Counted from the stretch's first letter, positions 33,365 to 42,222 are shown. The stretch is 64,000 nucleotides of DNA from Erwinia typographi (GCF_000773975.1 NZ_JRUQ01000006.1:1-64000), one strand, 5' to 3'. Numbers and translations: made by a program. Notes: a model not told the origin generated them from the letters alone.

Positions 33365-35931
33365 GTGAATTAAGCTCTAATAATATTCATTTAGCGGCTC
33401 GCCTTGCAGAAGATGCTTTTGCGAGCCCTTATTTTAAAGAAATATATAAGTATATAAGTGAATTATATGACAAGTTTTTATTTGATCGTGGAGCGATAAA
33501 AATTCTTGAGCTGTCTGAAACCAATAAGATCTCGCATGCTTTACGTTTTGCCGATATTTTGTCTCACTCCGATGTTGAAGTATATAGAACTCGTGCATTT
33601 GAAATAATAAGCAAAATAGCAGCATTCAAAAATGATGATCCATATTTCAAATTTATAGGTTCAGCGGTTATAAATAGAATTGGGGTATACGCAGCTGGAA
33701 AATTAATATCTGATGGGGTCTCATTACCCTTAGATCGAGAGATAGACTCCATAATAAAAAAATCGGTACAAAAAACAGATGACGATGGGATATATTTCAC
33801 GGACAGGCAATATGAGTTGTATCAATTATTGAAAAACAGTTCAACTATTAGCTTTGCTGGCCCAACCTCAATGGGGAAATCATTTGTTATTAACGCCTAT
33901 ATTAAAGAGATTACGTCGAAATATAATGACAAAAATATAGTGTTGATCGTACCTACAAGAGCATTAATAAGCCAAAATGCCCTTAAGCTAAAAAATGAAA
34001 TGGCGAATTCGGCATGCTCTAACAGCTATACGATAGTTACCACATCATATATGATCGATAGCGAGGTTGATAGCGGTTATATTTTTATATTAACACCTGA
34101 AAGATTGGTTAGTCTTATAAGTACTATCCCTGAACTAAAGATTGATTATTTATTTGTGGATGAGGCTCAAAAACTTACTACTAAGAATGACTCAAGGAGT
34201 CTTGTTACGTATTCGGCAATAGAGCAGACTCTTAATAATAATCCGGGCGCAAAGCTATTCTTCTCATCGCCTAACCTATCAAATCCTGATGTGTTCAATT
34301 CTCTCTTTAATCGTTCTAAATCAAAGGTTTATAGAAGTACAGAAGGTGCCACTGCGCTAAATATGTATTTTATTGATTTATTAAATGACAGTTTTAGTGT
34401 TGTAAACACACACGATAGAAACCTTGAAAAAATTGAAAGGGATTTTAACAAGTATAAAAGTGCGAATGATTTAATTTATAAATTAAATCACAAGAAAAGT
34501 AAGATCATATACTGTGGTGGCGTTGAAAGTACCCTTGTTAGAACCAGGGATTTTATCAAATATCTTAAAATAAATAACAGAGCTATAAAGCCGAAAAATA
34601 TAGAGATATCAGCACAAATTAGAGAGTTTGTTCATGATAATTATGAACTTGCTGAAGCTATTAATTACGGTGTTGCCTTTCACTTCGGTAATTTGCCACA
34701 ATCGATTAGAGATCTAATTGAACATAACTTCAAAATAGGAAATATAGAATATCTCTTTTGTACGTCTACCCTTCTCGAAGGTGTGAACTTACCTGCGAGA
34801 TCTGTTTTCATTCTAACTCATAAAAAAGGCCTTAGCCCTTTAGAGCCTGTTGATTTTTGGAATTTGGCAGGCAGGGCTGGTCGATTAGCTATGGAATTAT
34901 CAGGAGATATTTTTTGTATTAGGGATGAAGTTAAGATATGGGATAATAAAGCAATCAATAACATTCTATTATCAGATAGAAATGATATATCATTGACGCC
35001 AAGTTTTTATATTGAAGACAAAAAAAGATTAAATGAGTTGCATGAAATAATAGCTACAGGAGAAACAGGAAAGATTAAGAATTCTGAATTTCTGCGAACA
35101 TTAGGTGATATGATTAGAATTGATACGATGCGGGATGAGAAACATCTTCCGTTAATTAATTATTTTCAGCACAGTGGTAAGCCAGAAATCGTATTAAGTG
35201 CAAAAAATAGCACTAAAGATATTAATCTACCACTTAATATACTTCTGGCAAATAGTCATATTCCTGTTGACTCACAGTATAATGCGTTTAATAAAATAAA
35301 ATCACTCAGTGTTAATGAAATAAAATTGTCATGGCAGCTCTCATATGATGAAATTAAATCGAAGCTGAGCTTGATTTTTGAGCTTTATCAGATAGATAAG
35401 TTCGCAACTGGTCAAAATCGTCTATATTCTAATTCGATCCCTTATTACGCACTTATACTTTCTCAATGGATGTATGGTAATAGCCTTCAAGAGATAATAT
35501 CAGGGGCAATAATATACAAGAAAAACAAAACCATTTATATAAAGAATGCACCAATTCCTTTTGATAGCAATAATTCATCACATATAACAGCATTAGTAAA
35601 TGACACAATTAAAGATATTGAGTTGCGAGTGGGGTATTTATTGCAGAATTATATTTCACATTATTGTCAGCTCTTAACTTATATTCATCATGGAAATCCA
35701 GGCGCAAATTGGTCACAGTTCATCGAATTTGGATCAAATGATCCTATCGTGTGGCATTTGCAAATGATGGGTTTTTCAAGGGATTGCGCAGTATACCTCA
35801 AAAGGAATTTTTCAAAACATTTGAAAATGAACGTTGAGTCTAACAAGTTAGTAATAAAAAATAAATCAACAATTAAGGAGTCGGTTAAAAAAAATAAACT
35901 TTACTCATTGGAAATTCATTCGCTTTTATGA
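33361..35931 (+). CDS. hamB: HamB, Hachiman anti-phage helicase
   Basis: This 856-aa superfamily 2 helicase has Walker A GPTSMGKS (near residue 165), motif II DEAQ, motif III-like FFSSPN and motif VI NLAGRAGRLAME. An accessory N-terminal helical domain of about 150 residues precedes it. Together with HamA (DUF1837) it makes a complete Hachiman system. HamB is thought to translocate on DNA and release HamA on sensing. The 4-bp ATGA overlap with hamA ensures coupled expression. No truncation is seen. Confidence 0.88.
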   Translation: MSELSSNNIHLAARLAEDAFASPYFKEIYKYISELYDKFLFDRGAIKILELSETNKISHALRFADILSHSDVEVYRTRAFEIISKIAAFKNDDPYFKFIGSAVINRIGVYAAGKLISDGVSLPLDREIDSIIKKSVQKTDDDGIYFTDRQYELYQLLKNSSTISFAGPTSMGKSFVINAYIKEITSKYNDKNIVLIVPTRALISQNALKLKNEMANSACSNSYTIVTTSYMIDSEVDSGYIFILTPERLVSLISTIPELKIDYLFVDEAQKLTTKNDSRSLVTYSAIEQTLNNNPGAKLFFSSPNLSNPDVFNSLFNRSKSKVYRSTEGATALNMYFIDLLNDSFSVVNTHDRNLEKIERDFNKYKSANDLIYKLNHKKSKIIYCGGVESTLVRTRDFIKYLKINNRAIKPKNIEISAQIREFVHDNYELAEAINYGVAFHFGNLPQSIRDLIEHNFKIGNIEYLFCTSTLLEGVNLPARSVFILTHKKGLSPLEPVDFWNLAGRAGRLAMELSGDIFCIRDEVKIWDNKAINNILLSDRNDISLTPSFYIEDKKRLNELHEIIATGETGKIKNSEFLRTLGDMIRIDTMRDEKHLPLINYFQHSGKPEIVLSAKNSTKDINLPLNILLANSHIPVDSQYNAFNKIKSLSVNEIKLSWQLSYDEIKSKLSLIFELYQIDKFATGQNRLYSNSIPYYALILSQWMYGNSLQEIISGAIIYKKNKTIYIKNAPIPFDSNNSSHITALVNDTIKDIELRVGYLLQNYISHYCQLLTYIHHGNPGANWSQFIEFGSNDPIVWHLQMMGFSRDCAVYLKRNFSKHLKMNVESNKLVIKNKSTIKESVKKNKLYSLEIHSLL

Positions 35932-36494
35932 TTTTCGTAAGCCAGAGGTTAGTTAAATAGCCTCTGGTAAAACTCATAGTTTAAGTGTGCCACTTTAATT
36001 TGAGTTAGTACTTAATTTTGTAACTATATTGATCTCTACTACCGGTACAACGGTGATAAACCTGCCAAGATGCTTAAACTGCTAAGCTCGATCTTTTCTA
36101 CCCCGGTCCAGCGATATCCTGAATCTTAAAATATCAGAGAGATGAGCGAATGTCTTAAGTCGGCGAAGGTGGCTTTGCTGGTCGCTATCTATACTGTACC
36201 GCTGCTGATGGTGCAACCTTGCACTAACCACTCTCTCATCTGTTCAAATGTCTCTTTGGTAGATCGTACGCAATTATTACTTTCCTACATTATTGTAAAC
36301 ATGGCTTTATCGACTGGCGCAGATAGGGCGACAGCCCTTCTAAAGCAAATGTCAGGATTTAGATTTACTTGTGGGTTGACTAATTATTGCACAAGGGTAG
36401 AGCAACCTCTCAAGCTCGACACTTTTCACTTTCGGATGAATCTTAATCATTGTAAGTTTATTCCTTGCTCATTTCTTACGGTAAAGGAAGACAG
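35932..36494. other. Spacer with resolvase relic
   Basis: Between hamB and the PRTase gene. It holds the degenerate serine-recombinase relic described separately and no other convincing gene. Confidence 0.5.
36064..36400 (-). pseudogene. Degenerate second copy of the serine recombinase gene
   Basis: The sequence from CTGCTAAGCTCGATC through AAGGTGGCTTTGCTGGT, GCTGATGGTGCAACC and TTTATCGACTGGCGCAGATAGG parallels the 3' part and downstream flank of the intact recombinase at 38328-38885, with many substitutions and at least one deletion. The two copies flank the PRTase/SLOG cargo as direct repeats. Confidence 0.65.
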
Positions 36495-37088
36495 ATGAAC
36501 GTGAATATCAAGCCAATTTTTGGCAATTGGGATTTAGGATATGCAATGGATAAGCATATGATTAAAAGTACCTATTTGGGTGATAATGAATATGGACGGC
36601 CTCAGTTTCATAACGAACGTACTGAAGTTGGTGAGGCACTTTATCAGCTGAAATATCAGCATGACTGGAACCAAGTTGAACCACTCGCGCAGTGTCTTTT
36701 TGAAAAAGCACTCCCTCTTTTTAAGGGTATTCAGCTAATCATTCCGATGGCTGCCTCTAATCCAAGAGCCAGACAGCCAGTCACAGCAATTGCTGAAGTT
36801 CTTGCAAGTAAAATGGGATTTGGGATGAATTGTTTTGACGGATTAATCCTGAAAAAAGCCGGTGGTCCCTCTCTCAAAAATCTGAGCACCAGAGCAGAAA
36901 AACTTGAAGCTGTAGCGAATATGTTTTCATATCAAGATCTTATATCTTATGAAGGGACTTACAACGCACTTATCATTGATGACCTCTATCACACGGGTGT
37001 ATCGATGGAGGCGGCGGTTGCGGCGCTTCGTGGATATAGTAAAATAGATATAATCTATGTCGCGGCCCTGACTTGGAAACCAGAATGA
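36495..37088 (+). CDS. Phosphoribosyltransferase-like protein of a two-gene system
   Basis: This 197-aa protein has the PRPP-binding motif ALIIDDLYHTGVS (residues 158-170), as in ComF-like and other type I phosphoribosyltransferases, with a ComF-like upstream part (LIIPMAASNPRARQP near residue 81). ATG 36495 follows AAAGGAAG. It shares a 4-bp ATGA overlap with the SLOG-like gene, so the products are made together. I know no assigned pathway. The base substrate cannot be deduced. Confidence 0.7.
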   Translation: MNVNIKPIFGNWDLGYAMDKHMIKSTYLGDNEYGRPQFHNERTEVGEALYQLKYQHDWNQVEPLAQCLFEKALPLFKGIQLIIPMAASNPRARQPVTAIAEVLASKMGFGMNCFDGLILKKAGGPSLKNLSTRAEKLEAVANMFSYQDLISYEGTYNALIIDDLYHTGVSMEAAVAALRGYSKIDIIYVAALTWKPE

Positions 37089-37639
37089 AAACCGTTTTTG
37101 TAGCTGGATCGATAACCATTAAAAAATTGGCCCCTCAAATCGTTGAGAGGTTGAAGAAAATCGTCGATAAGAATTTCAACGTTGTGGTCGGTGACGCAAC
37201 AGGCGTTGACTCATCCGTGCAGCAGGAGTTGTTACAGTTGGGATGTCGTGCTGCTACGGTATTCAGTAGTTCTATAAGACCACGCAATAACCTCGGCTCG
37301 TGGCCCGTCAACGTTGTTCATACAGATCATACACCTGGCACGCGCGCATTTTTCACCGCAAAAGATATTAAAATGGCGGAAGCCGCTGATTATGGTCTCA
37401 TGGTGTGGGATACCAAAAGCCCTGGCACATTAAGTAATGTTATTGAACTTTTATCCCGTAAAAAGTATTCAGTAGTATTTATTAATAAGTCTAAGGAGTT
37501 TATTGTTATCAAAGAACCAAAAGATGTAGACAAGTTGATAAGCTGTATGTCTGCTTCCGCACTCGAAAAAGTTGAAGAAAAAATAAAACTTTCCGAAAGA
37601 TTGGCGCGACTAAAAAATGAGCAGATAGCACTTATTTAA
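37085..37639 (+). CDS. SLOG/Rossmann-type nucleotide-binding protein
   Basis: This 184-aa protein opens TVFVAGSITI and has VVVGDATGVDSSVQQELL near residue 39, the G-D-A-x-G-V/A-D pattern of SLOG/LOG-like and DUF2493 nucleotide-binding folds, plus YGLMVWDTKSPGTLSN further on. SLOG domains often act as nucleotide sensors or processing enzymes in conflict systems. Its start overlaps the phosphoribosyltransferase stop. A role in making, sensing or cleaving a nucleotide signal is plausible but unproven. Confidence 0.65.
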   Translation: MKTVFVAGSITIKKLAPQIVERLKKIVDKNFNVVVGDATGVDSSVQQELLQLGCRAATVFSSSIRPRNNLGSWPVNVVHTDHTPGTRAFFTAKDIKMAEAADYGLMVWDTKSPGTLSNVIELLSRKKYSVVFINKSKEFIVIKEPKDVDKLISCMSASALEKVEEKIKLSERLARLKNEQIALI

Positions 37640-37645
37640 CTAAAA

Positions 37646-37924
37646 ATGGACACTTTAATAATGGATAAAAAACAGCTTTAAGAGGCTATTTTAAAAGAAA
37701 TACAAGCACTGATTGATATCCGCTCTCGCTATGAGACGGCGCGAGACGCATGCCTTAGCGAGTTGCAAAGAAATTGTGAACGTAGTGAGGAGAGCATGGC
37801 GCAGGAAGCCAGACGTGAAGAGTATCAGATTGAATTGCGTAATGCTGACCATTCAGCTAAATTAGCGTTAGATGCTCAGGAAATAATTGTCTCTGACCTG
37901 ACTAAGTTGTATTCAACTTTTTAA
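37646..37924 (+). pseudogene. Small coiled-coil gene interrupted by an in-frame TAA
   Basis: From ATG 37646 (or 37661) the frame reads MDKKQL, then TAA (37679-37681), then EAILKEIQALIDIRSRYETA and on to a normal stop at 37922. The remainder is charged and helical, consistent with a real gene carrying one early nonsense codon. Position suggests a third component of the PRTase/SLOG operon. A restart at the internal ATG near 37795 would give only about 42 residues. Confidence 0.5.
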
Positions 37925-38327
37925 TGACAACCGTTTCCGAGCGATTTACCCCAGCAACCATGGGTATATGAGTATTTACGGATCATCCTGTCACGCGGCT
38001 TTTATTAATTGTATAAAATCCGTTCAATGCTCATCGCTTAAAGCATTAAGAAATTTCATTTTCTCCCCGATCTCTATCTTTTAACTGGATGAAATATCGC
38101 CAGTAAATAATTTGATATTGAAATGAATATTTATTGGATAAATGTCCCATTGTTTCTTTTGGGTATAAGCAAATGAGACAAACTATAGTAGTTAACTACT
38201 TGCACTTATTTAGCATCCTTAGTCGCTACTGCTGAGAATAAGTTATCTTGTTGCTTGAACTGCTAAGCTCTAACTTTCCCTACCAGCTACCTGAGTAGCC
38301 AGAATCCTTAAATATCAGTGATGTAGA
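37925..38327. other. Non-coding spacer upstream of the resolvase end
   Basis: About 400 bp, AT-rich. The right part (from about 38250, TTGAACTGCTAAGCTC) is the downstream flank shared with the resolvase relic at 36064. Nothing else recognised. Confidence 0.5.
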
Positions 38328-38885
38328 TCAGAAGGTCTTTAGTCGATAGAAGGTGGCTTTGCTGATACCTAACTTGTGTTGTACCACTGCTGGCGGTAAA
38401 CCTTGCGCTAACAATTCTCGCACCTGTTCAACGGTTGCTTTTATAGGTCTGCCGCAATGTTTTCCTTCAGACTGAGCACGCTTGATACCTGCTGTTCTAC
38501 GCTCTGCGATCAGATCTTTTTCCAGGCTGGCAAGCCCTGCCATCATAGTGAGCATCGCTTTACCAACTGGCGTTGACAGGTCGAACCCTTCACGCAAGCT
38601 GACAACTTTCACGCCTTTCGTCTGCAATTTTTCCACGGTGGAAAGAACGTCAATCGTGTTACGCCCCAGGCGGTCTATAGCAATCACAATCAGCGTATCG
38701 CCTTCTCGCACATAATTGAGTAGTTCACCAAACCCTGGACGCTCTTCCGCCTTGATTGCACCACTCACCGCTTCATCACTGAACCAGCGAATAACGCTAT
38801 AACCAGCATCGGCTATCTGCTGCTTCTGGTTTTCAACGTTTTGGTCGCTGGTGGAAACTCGCACATATCCGATCACAGTTGTCAT
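38328..38885 (-). CDS. Serine recombinase (resolvase/invertase family)
   Basis: This 185-aa protein has the catalytic serine motif YVRVSTSDQ (Ser-11), AIDRLGRNT, GKAMLTMMAGLASLEKDLIAERR and a C-terminal Hin-type HTH (GLPPAVVQHKLGISKATFYR). Full length for the Tn3-resolvase/DNA-invertase family. No transposase or invertible segment is obvious nearby, so it may act on element multimers or be a transposon relic. A degraded direct copy lies at 36064. Confidence 0.92.
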   Translation of the reverse strand: MTTVIGYVRVSTSDQNVENQKQQIADAGYSVIRWFSDEAVSGAIKAEERPGFGELLNYVREGDTLIVIAIDRLGRNTIDVLSTVEKLQTKGVKVVSLREGFDLSTPVGKAMLTMMAGLASLEKDLIAERRTAGIKRAQSEGKHCGRPIKATVEQVRELLAQGLPPAVVQHKLGISKATFYRLKTF

Positions 38886-39354
38886 GATGTTCTCTAAGTC
38901 TCAAAAGGTAGTATCAAAATAATAGCTGTCCCAAAATTAAAGATCAATCTTTTGAGACAAAGCGAAGCTGCATTCTGTCGTTGCGTTGGTGTGGTCTTAT
39001 AAGGAGAGACTTTCGACACTCAGGATTCAGAGTAGAGGCTGAATAAAATAGGAAGTGTTGTTTAACTTCATGAAAAGACAGGTGTGCTTAGCACAAGCCT
39101 CCAACAGTTTGATTGTTATTTCTGCTGATAACGGCACGGCGCAAGGCTTTAAGCAAGGTTATTGATAGTTTCAATTGTTACTATTTTTGTTGGTTTGGCA
39201 ACTTCCCCCAGTATCAGCGGTGCTTCTTTACCTGCCAATTACCGCCGGATTAGATGTATGTTTGATGGTAATTATCTTAAGGTTATTGCATGGGGTGCTG
39301 CTGCAACACGTATCAGGCAGACGCAACGAGAAGCCACTGCAACACTCGCACAGT
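38886..39354. other. Spacer, no gene recognised
   Basis: Holds the resolvase promoter side. An open frame covers 39175-39354 but its translation is leucine-rich and unconvincing. I see no other signal. Confidence 0.4.
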
Positions 39355-39468
39355 GTAAGAGATGAGATTTTCCAGGCACACCGGAAGGGCGCTAAAGTGG
39401 CTCAGTTGATGGAACGGTACGCAGTGAGCAGGGCGACGATCTACCGTTGGGTGAGGGTTGAGGGTTGA
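39355..39468 (+). CDS. HTH fragment or small HTH protein next to the iterons
   Basis: The frame ends VRDEIFQAHRKGAKVAQLME then RYAVSRATIYRW, a clear Hin-type helix-turn-helix like the C-terminal domain of serine recombinases. The upstream part of the frame does not look like a recombinase. It may be a broken gene or a small DNA-binding protein whose start is unclear. It ends directly at the iteron array. Confidence 0.4.
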   Translation, partial: VRDEIFQAHRKGAKVAQLMERYAVSRATIYRWVRVEG

Positions 39469-39548
39469 GGGTAGGCAATGATTACCCATGTACCCCGGCA
39501 ATCAATGCCGCACTACCCCGGCAATGTTTACCTACCCACCCCGGCAAT
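39468..39548 (+). repeat. Iteron array of element A (23-bp period)
   Basis: Copies of TACCCCGGCAAT start at 39491, 39514 and 39537 (the third with CA for TA), with a weaker one (AGGGTAGGCAAT) at 39468. All are spaced exactly 23 bp, the typical spacing of iterons bound on one DNA face by a replication initiator. It lies about 1 kb upstream of the winged-helix gene. Confidence 0.75.
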
Positions 39549-40380
39549 GATTGCCACCAATACTATGACCGATAACATAACTAATACTATATCTTTATAC
39601 TCTTTTAGATCTTCTGGTCTTTGCGCTGACTTAGGTCAGGCTACGCCGCGCAAGAATGATCTTCTTCATTATTTCTTTTGCATTGTCCCTGCTCGGTACT
39701 CTCCGGGCAAGCTCACTGGTACGCCTTTTGGTGGCTCCCCGTTCGGCCCCGTACCGCTCAGGAACCAGCGTAAGCTACACTTCTGTACCTTCTGGACTCG
39801 TGCAAACTTCGTTTCTGACGTGAGTCAGGCACGAATGATATTATGCCGTAGGCATGAAGTACCATTGCGCTGTGCGCGGTATGTAACCATGCACCCAACC
39901 ATCTAACGATGATTGACCACATGCTAACTCTACCTAACGACAATTAACCCTCCTACGTCCTGTTGTCCGTAGTCGTGCTCATTCTCGAAGGTAGAGCGGC
40001 TAAAGTTCACTGTTCACCTTGCTGCGGTTCCAGTTCACCAAGCCAACATATCCAATCATCTACACCCGTCCGATCTCACTACCGTTCAATCTTCTGAGTG
40101 CAGATTCTTGGTGTTGGTGTGGGATAAGTGCCAAAGGTGCGCCATACGTCACCAGAACGCACAGGAAGCCCGTAAAGCGATTTAAAGAGGGTGGGTGATG
40201 AAATGGTAGCCTGAAAGCGTCAGAACGTCGCATAGAGCGTTACAGGCTGTTTTTTTTGTGTTTCTTGTGGCTGTATCCTCTGACGGCAATTTCTACCATA
40301 AATTTCAGTCTACAGCAACCATTAACTTTTGGTATAAAGCACTTAATACGCTTGACTTTTTCGAAGTTGTTGAAAAATAG
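39549..40380. other. Candidate replication origin region, no gene seen
   Basis: The 830 bp right of the iterons have a run of T/A-rich sequence (39560-39610), an inverted repeat TTTGCGC / GCGCAAG (about 39619-39652) and no convincing gene. It probably holds origin and promoter functions. Confidence 0.4.
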
Positions 40381-40381
40381 C

Positions 40382-40437
40382 TTGACAACAGGTGCGTCTT
40401 TAGTGTACCATGAGAAGTATAGTGATAAGCGTTATCA
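40382..40437 (+). promoter_or_regulatory. Promoter of the element A replication operon with a palindromic operator
   Basis: TTGACA (40382) and TACCAT (40406) are 18 bp apart. The perfect palindrome TGATAA-GCG-TTATCA (40423-40437) lies just past the expected start of transcription, so a repressor, possibly the RHH protein, may bind there. Confidence 0.55.
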
Positions 40438-40480
40438 TTTGAACCCCCATGTAACAACATTCCATCACGCATGAATTGCA

Positions 40481-40514
40481 GCCTCCACCAGGTCTTTGGT
40501 GCGGGGGCTTTTTT
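40481..40514 (+). terminator. Terminator or attenuator in the leader of the replication operon
   Basis: GCCTCCACCA pairs with TGGTGCGGGGGC around a short loop, followed by six Ts. It lies between the promoter at 40382 and the first gene at 40548, so read-through would be needed, suggesting attenuation. Confidence 0.65.
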
Positions 40515-40547
40515 GCGTCTGGAGAAAACCAAACAGGAGCAAAAAAC

Positions 40548-40739
40548 ATGCGTTACTTCAACGTTGACCAAATCTACGCAGATTTGATTACAGGCCGAAC
40601 AACACGAACACTTGTTTACAGTTTACTTGTCCGAGCACGTAAGCGCGAACAGCCCGGCAGAGTGGAGATGTTTGAAGAAGCGATCCGACGCTTTGACGAA
40701 TGGCGAGCAACGCCAAACTTCACACCCGTGACCAACTAA
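40548..40739 (+). CDS. Small first gene of the element A replication operon
   Basis: This 63-aa basic protein (MRYFNVDQIYADLITGRTTR) follows CAGGAGC. I do not recognise it. It occupies the same place as the 74-aa gene at 49878 of element B, before the RHH and winged-helix genes, so it may be a functional counterpart. Confidence 0.6.
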   Translation: MRYFNVDQIYADLITGRTTRTLVYSLLVRARKREQPGRVEMFEEAIRRFDEWRATPNFTPVTN

Positions 40740-40759
40740 CCCAGAAGAAGGAACAGATA

Positions 40760-40915
40760 ATGAAGATCAACTTTGACTCAACAACTTTCCAATCTTTATT
40801 ACACCGTGCCAACGCAGAAGGGAAATCGATCCCGAAATTGGTAAACGAACTATTAACCGCCGTCCTTACTAAAGAGGAAACAAATGACAAAACAGAAATC
40901 AACACCCGCAGTTAA
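40760..40915 (+). CDS. Small RHH/Arc-like DNA-binding protein of element A
   Basis: This 51-aa protein (MKINFDSTTFQSLLHRANAE, then GKSIPKLVNELLTAVLTKEE) has the strand-helix-helix pattern of ribbon-helix-helix proteins. The paralogue at 50105 has the same layout (RANAEDTNIPALTNKILREY). Both overlap the following winged-helix gene by exactly 32 nt. A role as copy-number or operon repressor is likely by analogy. Confidence 0.6.
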   Translation: MKINFDSTTFQSLLHRANAEGKSIPKLVNELLTAVLTKEETNDKTEINTRS

Positions 40916-41642
40916 AACCATTGAAGAAGCAAAAGCGCTATGCCGCCGTGCCAAAGGTAAACAAAGTTACGTAGCCACGGAAATCTGGCTGACAAAATTT
41001 AGATATTGGTATTCGCCATCTGGGAAAAGATATAAAGCCACCGCCTCAGCGATAGCAATTTATAGCTTTATCGCAGGACTTAACGAGCAAGGTAAAGAAT
41101 GCTACGCCAACCAAGATACATTAGGCAAAGTTGGCAGGGTGGAGGCCCGACAGGCACGAAACATTATCAGGATGTTTGAAGATTTGGGAGTTGTCCACGT
41201 CGAGGACAGGAAAGGGCAAACGAGCATTTACACTGCATTTCCTTTCACCGATGCTCACATTACCCCACCAGAAGCATTAACAGAGCAGCCGCCTGTAGCA
41301 GTGTCTGACGAAGTGCCAGCCCCTGAGCCAGTTAAGGCCGCAGAGGAACAGTCAATTCCTGATTGGGATGATATTCCTTGTGTCTGGGATGACTTTGATT
41401 ATCAATCGGCACCAACGATGCCCATTCAGCAGGACAGGCCAGAGTTTCCCTGGGGCGGTGTAGCTATTTGCAAACCGAATGGACAACCACCAGATGCCGC
41501 TGTGGAATGGGCGCTAACAGAGACAATGGGTGATGAGAAAACAGCCTACCAACTAATTTCCAGAGTGGTTTCTGAACGTACTGGAAGAACAGAAGTCTTT
41601 ACTCCGCAAACGGAAGAAGATTTTGATTCAATACCATTTTAA
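40884..41642 (+). CDS. Winged-helix replication-type protein of element A with an SSB-like C-terminal tip
   Basis: This 252-aa protein has an N-terminal winged helix (KATASAIAIYSFIAGL, then GRVEARQARNIIRMFEDLGV; residues about 50-115), an acidic Pro/Glu linker and a short C-terminal module. It ends EEDFDSIPF, very close to the SSB tip DFDDDIPF that recruits PriA, DnaG-associated chi, RecQ and other factors. The homologue in element B also ends IPF. Iterons upstream and the RHH partner point to a replication initiator or loader. I infer this; no named family was recognised. Confidence 0.65.
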   Translation: MTKQKSTPAVKTIEEAKALCRRAKGKQSYVATEIWLTKFRYWYSPSGKRYKATASAIAIYSFIAGLNEQGKECYANQDTLGKVGRVEARQARNIIRMFEDLGVVHVEDRKGQTSIYTAFPFTDAHITPPEALTEQPPVAVSDEVPAPEPVKAAEEQSIPDWDDIPCVWDDFDYQSAPTMPIQQDRPEFPWGGVAICKPNGQPPDAAVEWALTETMGDEKTAYQLISRVVSERTGRTEVFTPQTEEDFDSIPF

Positions 41643-41653
41643 CCAGGAGGATT

Positions 41654-41770
41654 ATGATTACCCAGCTCTACATCTTCTTATTCTTTCGCGCTGTTTGGTA
41701 CATTGCTACCCGCATCCAGAAAAGAAATAAACGAACACTTAGGGATTACACTGACGAAACTCTTCAGTGA
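41654..41770 (+). CDS. Small protein with hydrophobic N terminus
   Basis: A 38-aa frame (MITQLYIFLFFRAVWYIATR) follows AGGAGG by four bases, twelve bases after the winged-helix stop. One hydrophobic helix then a basic end. Its tail overlaps the convergent nuclease-like gene. Function unknown. Confidence 0.5.
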   Translation: MITQLYIFLFFRAVWYIATRIQKRNKRTLRDYTDETLQ

Positions 41771-42176
41771 CGTTTTCTACGCCGGGCGTTTTAAGAAGCA
41801 CGCCATTAAGATGGATCACAAATTTGTTATCATGGCTGGCATATCCGGCAATTTGGCGACAAACATCTACAGGGACACGAACTGCCAACATGACTTCGGC
41901 ATCGTCATTAAGCTGAATACCGATCAGGTAATCGAAATCCCAGGAGCGAATTCCGCCTAACTGGGTTTTATTGACTCTGGTTTTGACCTGCAACAGCGTG
42001 CCATCGCCTAATCTGACATCGGCGCTTTTATGGGAGTTTGGCAATAATTCACCACCATAAAGTTGCTTTACGAGATGTTCACCATAATCACCAGTGACAT
42101 TACCACCTCGGGCAAAAATGCATTTGCAAGCAGCCACCGCTTCTTGATACTGCCGATATGCTTCACTTGCACTCAT
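41739..42176 (-). CDS. PD-(D/E)XK nuclease-like protein
   Basis: This 145-aa protein has YGEHLVKQLYGGELLPN, then SADVRLGDGTLLQVKTR, the pattern of D...(E/Q)xK restriction-type nucleases with Q-V-K in the catalytic strand. Such single-domain nucleases often belong to restriction or defence units. The gene at 42223 lies 46 bp upstream on the same strand and may be its regulator or partner. Confidence 0.55.
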   Translation of the reverse strand: MSASEAYRQYQEAVAACKCIFARGGNVTGDYGEHLVKQLYGGELLPNSHKSADVRLGDGTLLQVKTRVNKTQLGGIRSWDFDYLIGIQLNDDAEVMLAVRVPVDVCRQIAGYASHDNKFVIHLNGVLLKTPGVENVTEEFRQCNP

Positions 42177-42222
42177 CCATCTAACCTCGTTAACTAAACG
42201 TAGATACCTATGATCTTGTTAA

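Noticed and set aside
36142-36498. Open frame of 118 codons on the plus strand.
   Set aside because: It runs antisense through the degraded resolvase relic and has no ribosome-binding site or recognisable content.
38886-39354. Frame upstream of the HTH fragment (leucine-rich translation).
   Set aside because: Composition suggests chance reading of AT-rich DNA; only the last 37 codons look coding.
39478-39906. Open frame of 142 codons starting in the iterons.
   Set aside because: The translation begins in iteron repeats and shows no protein-like features. The region is better explained as an origin.
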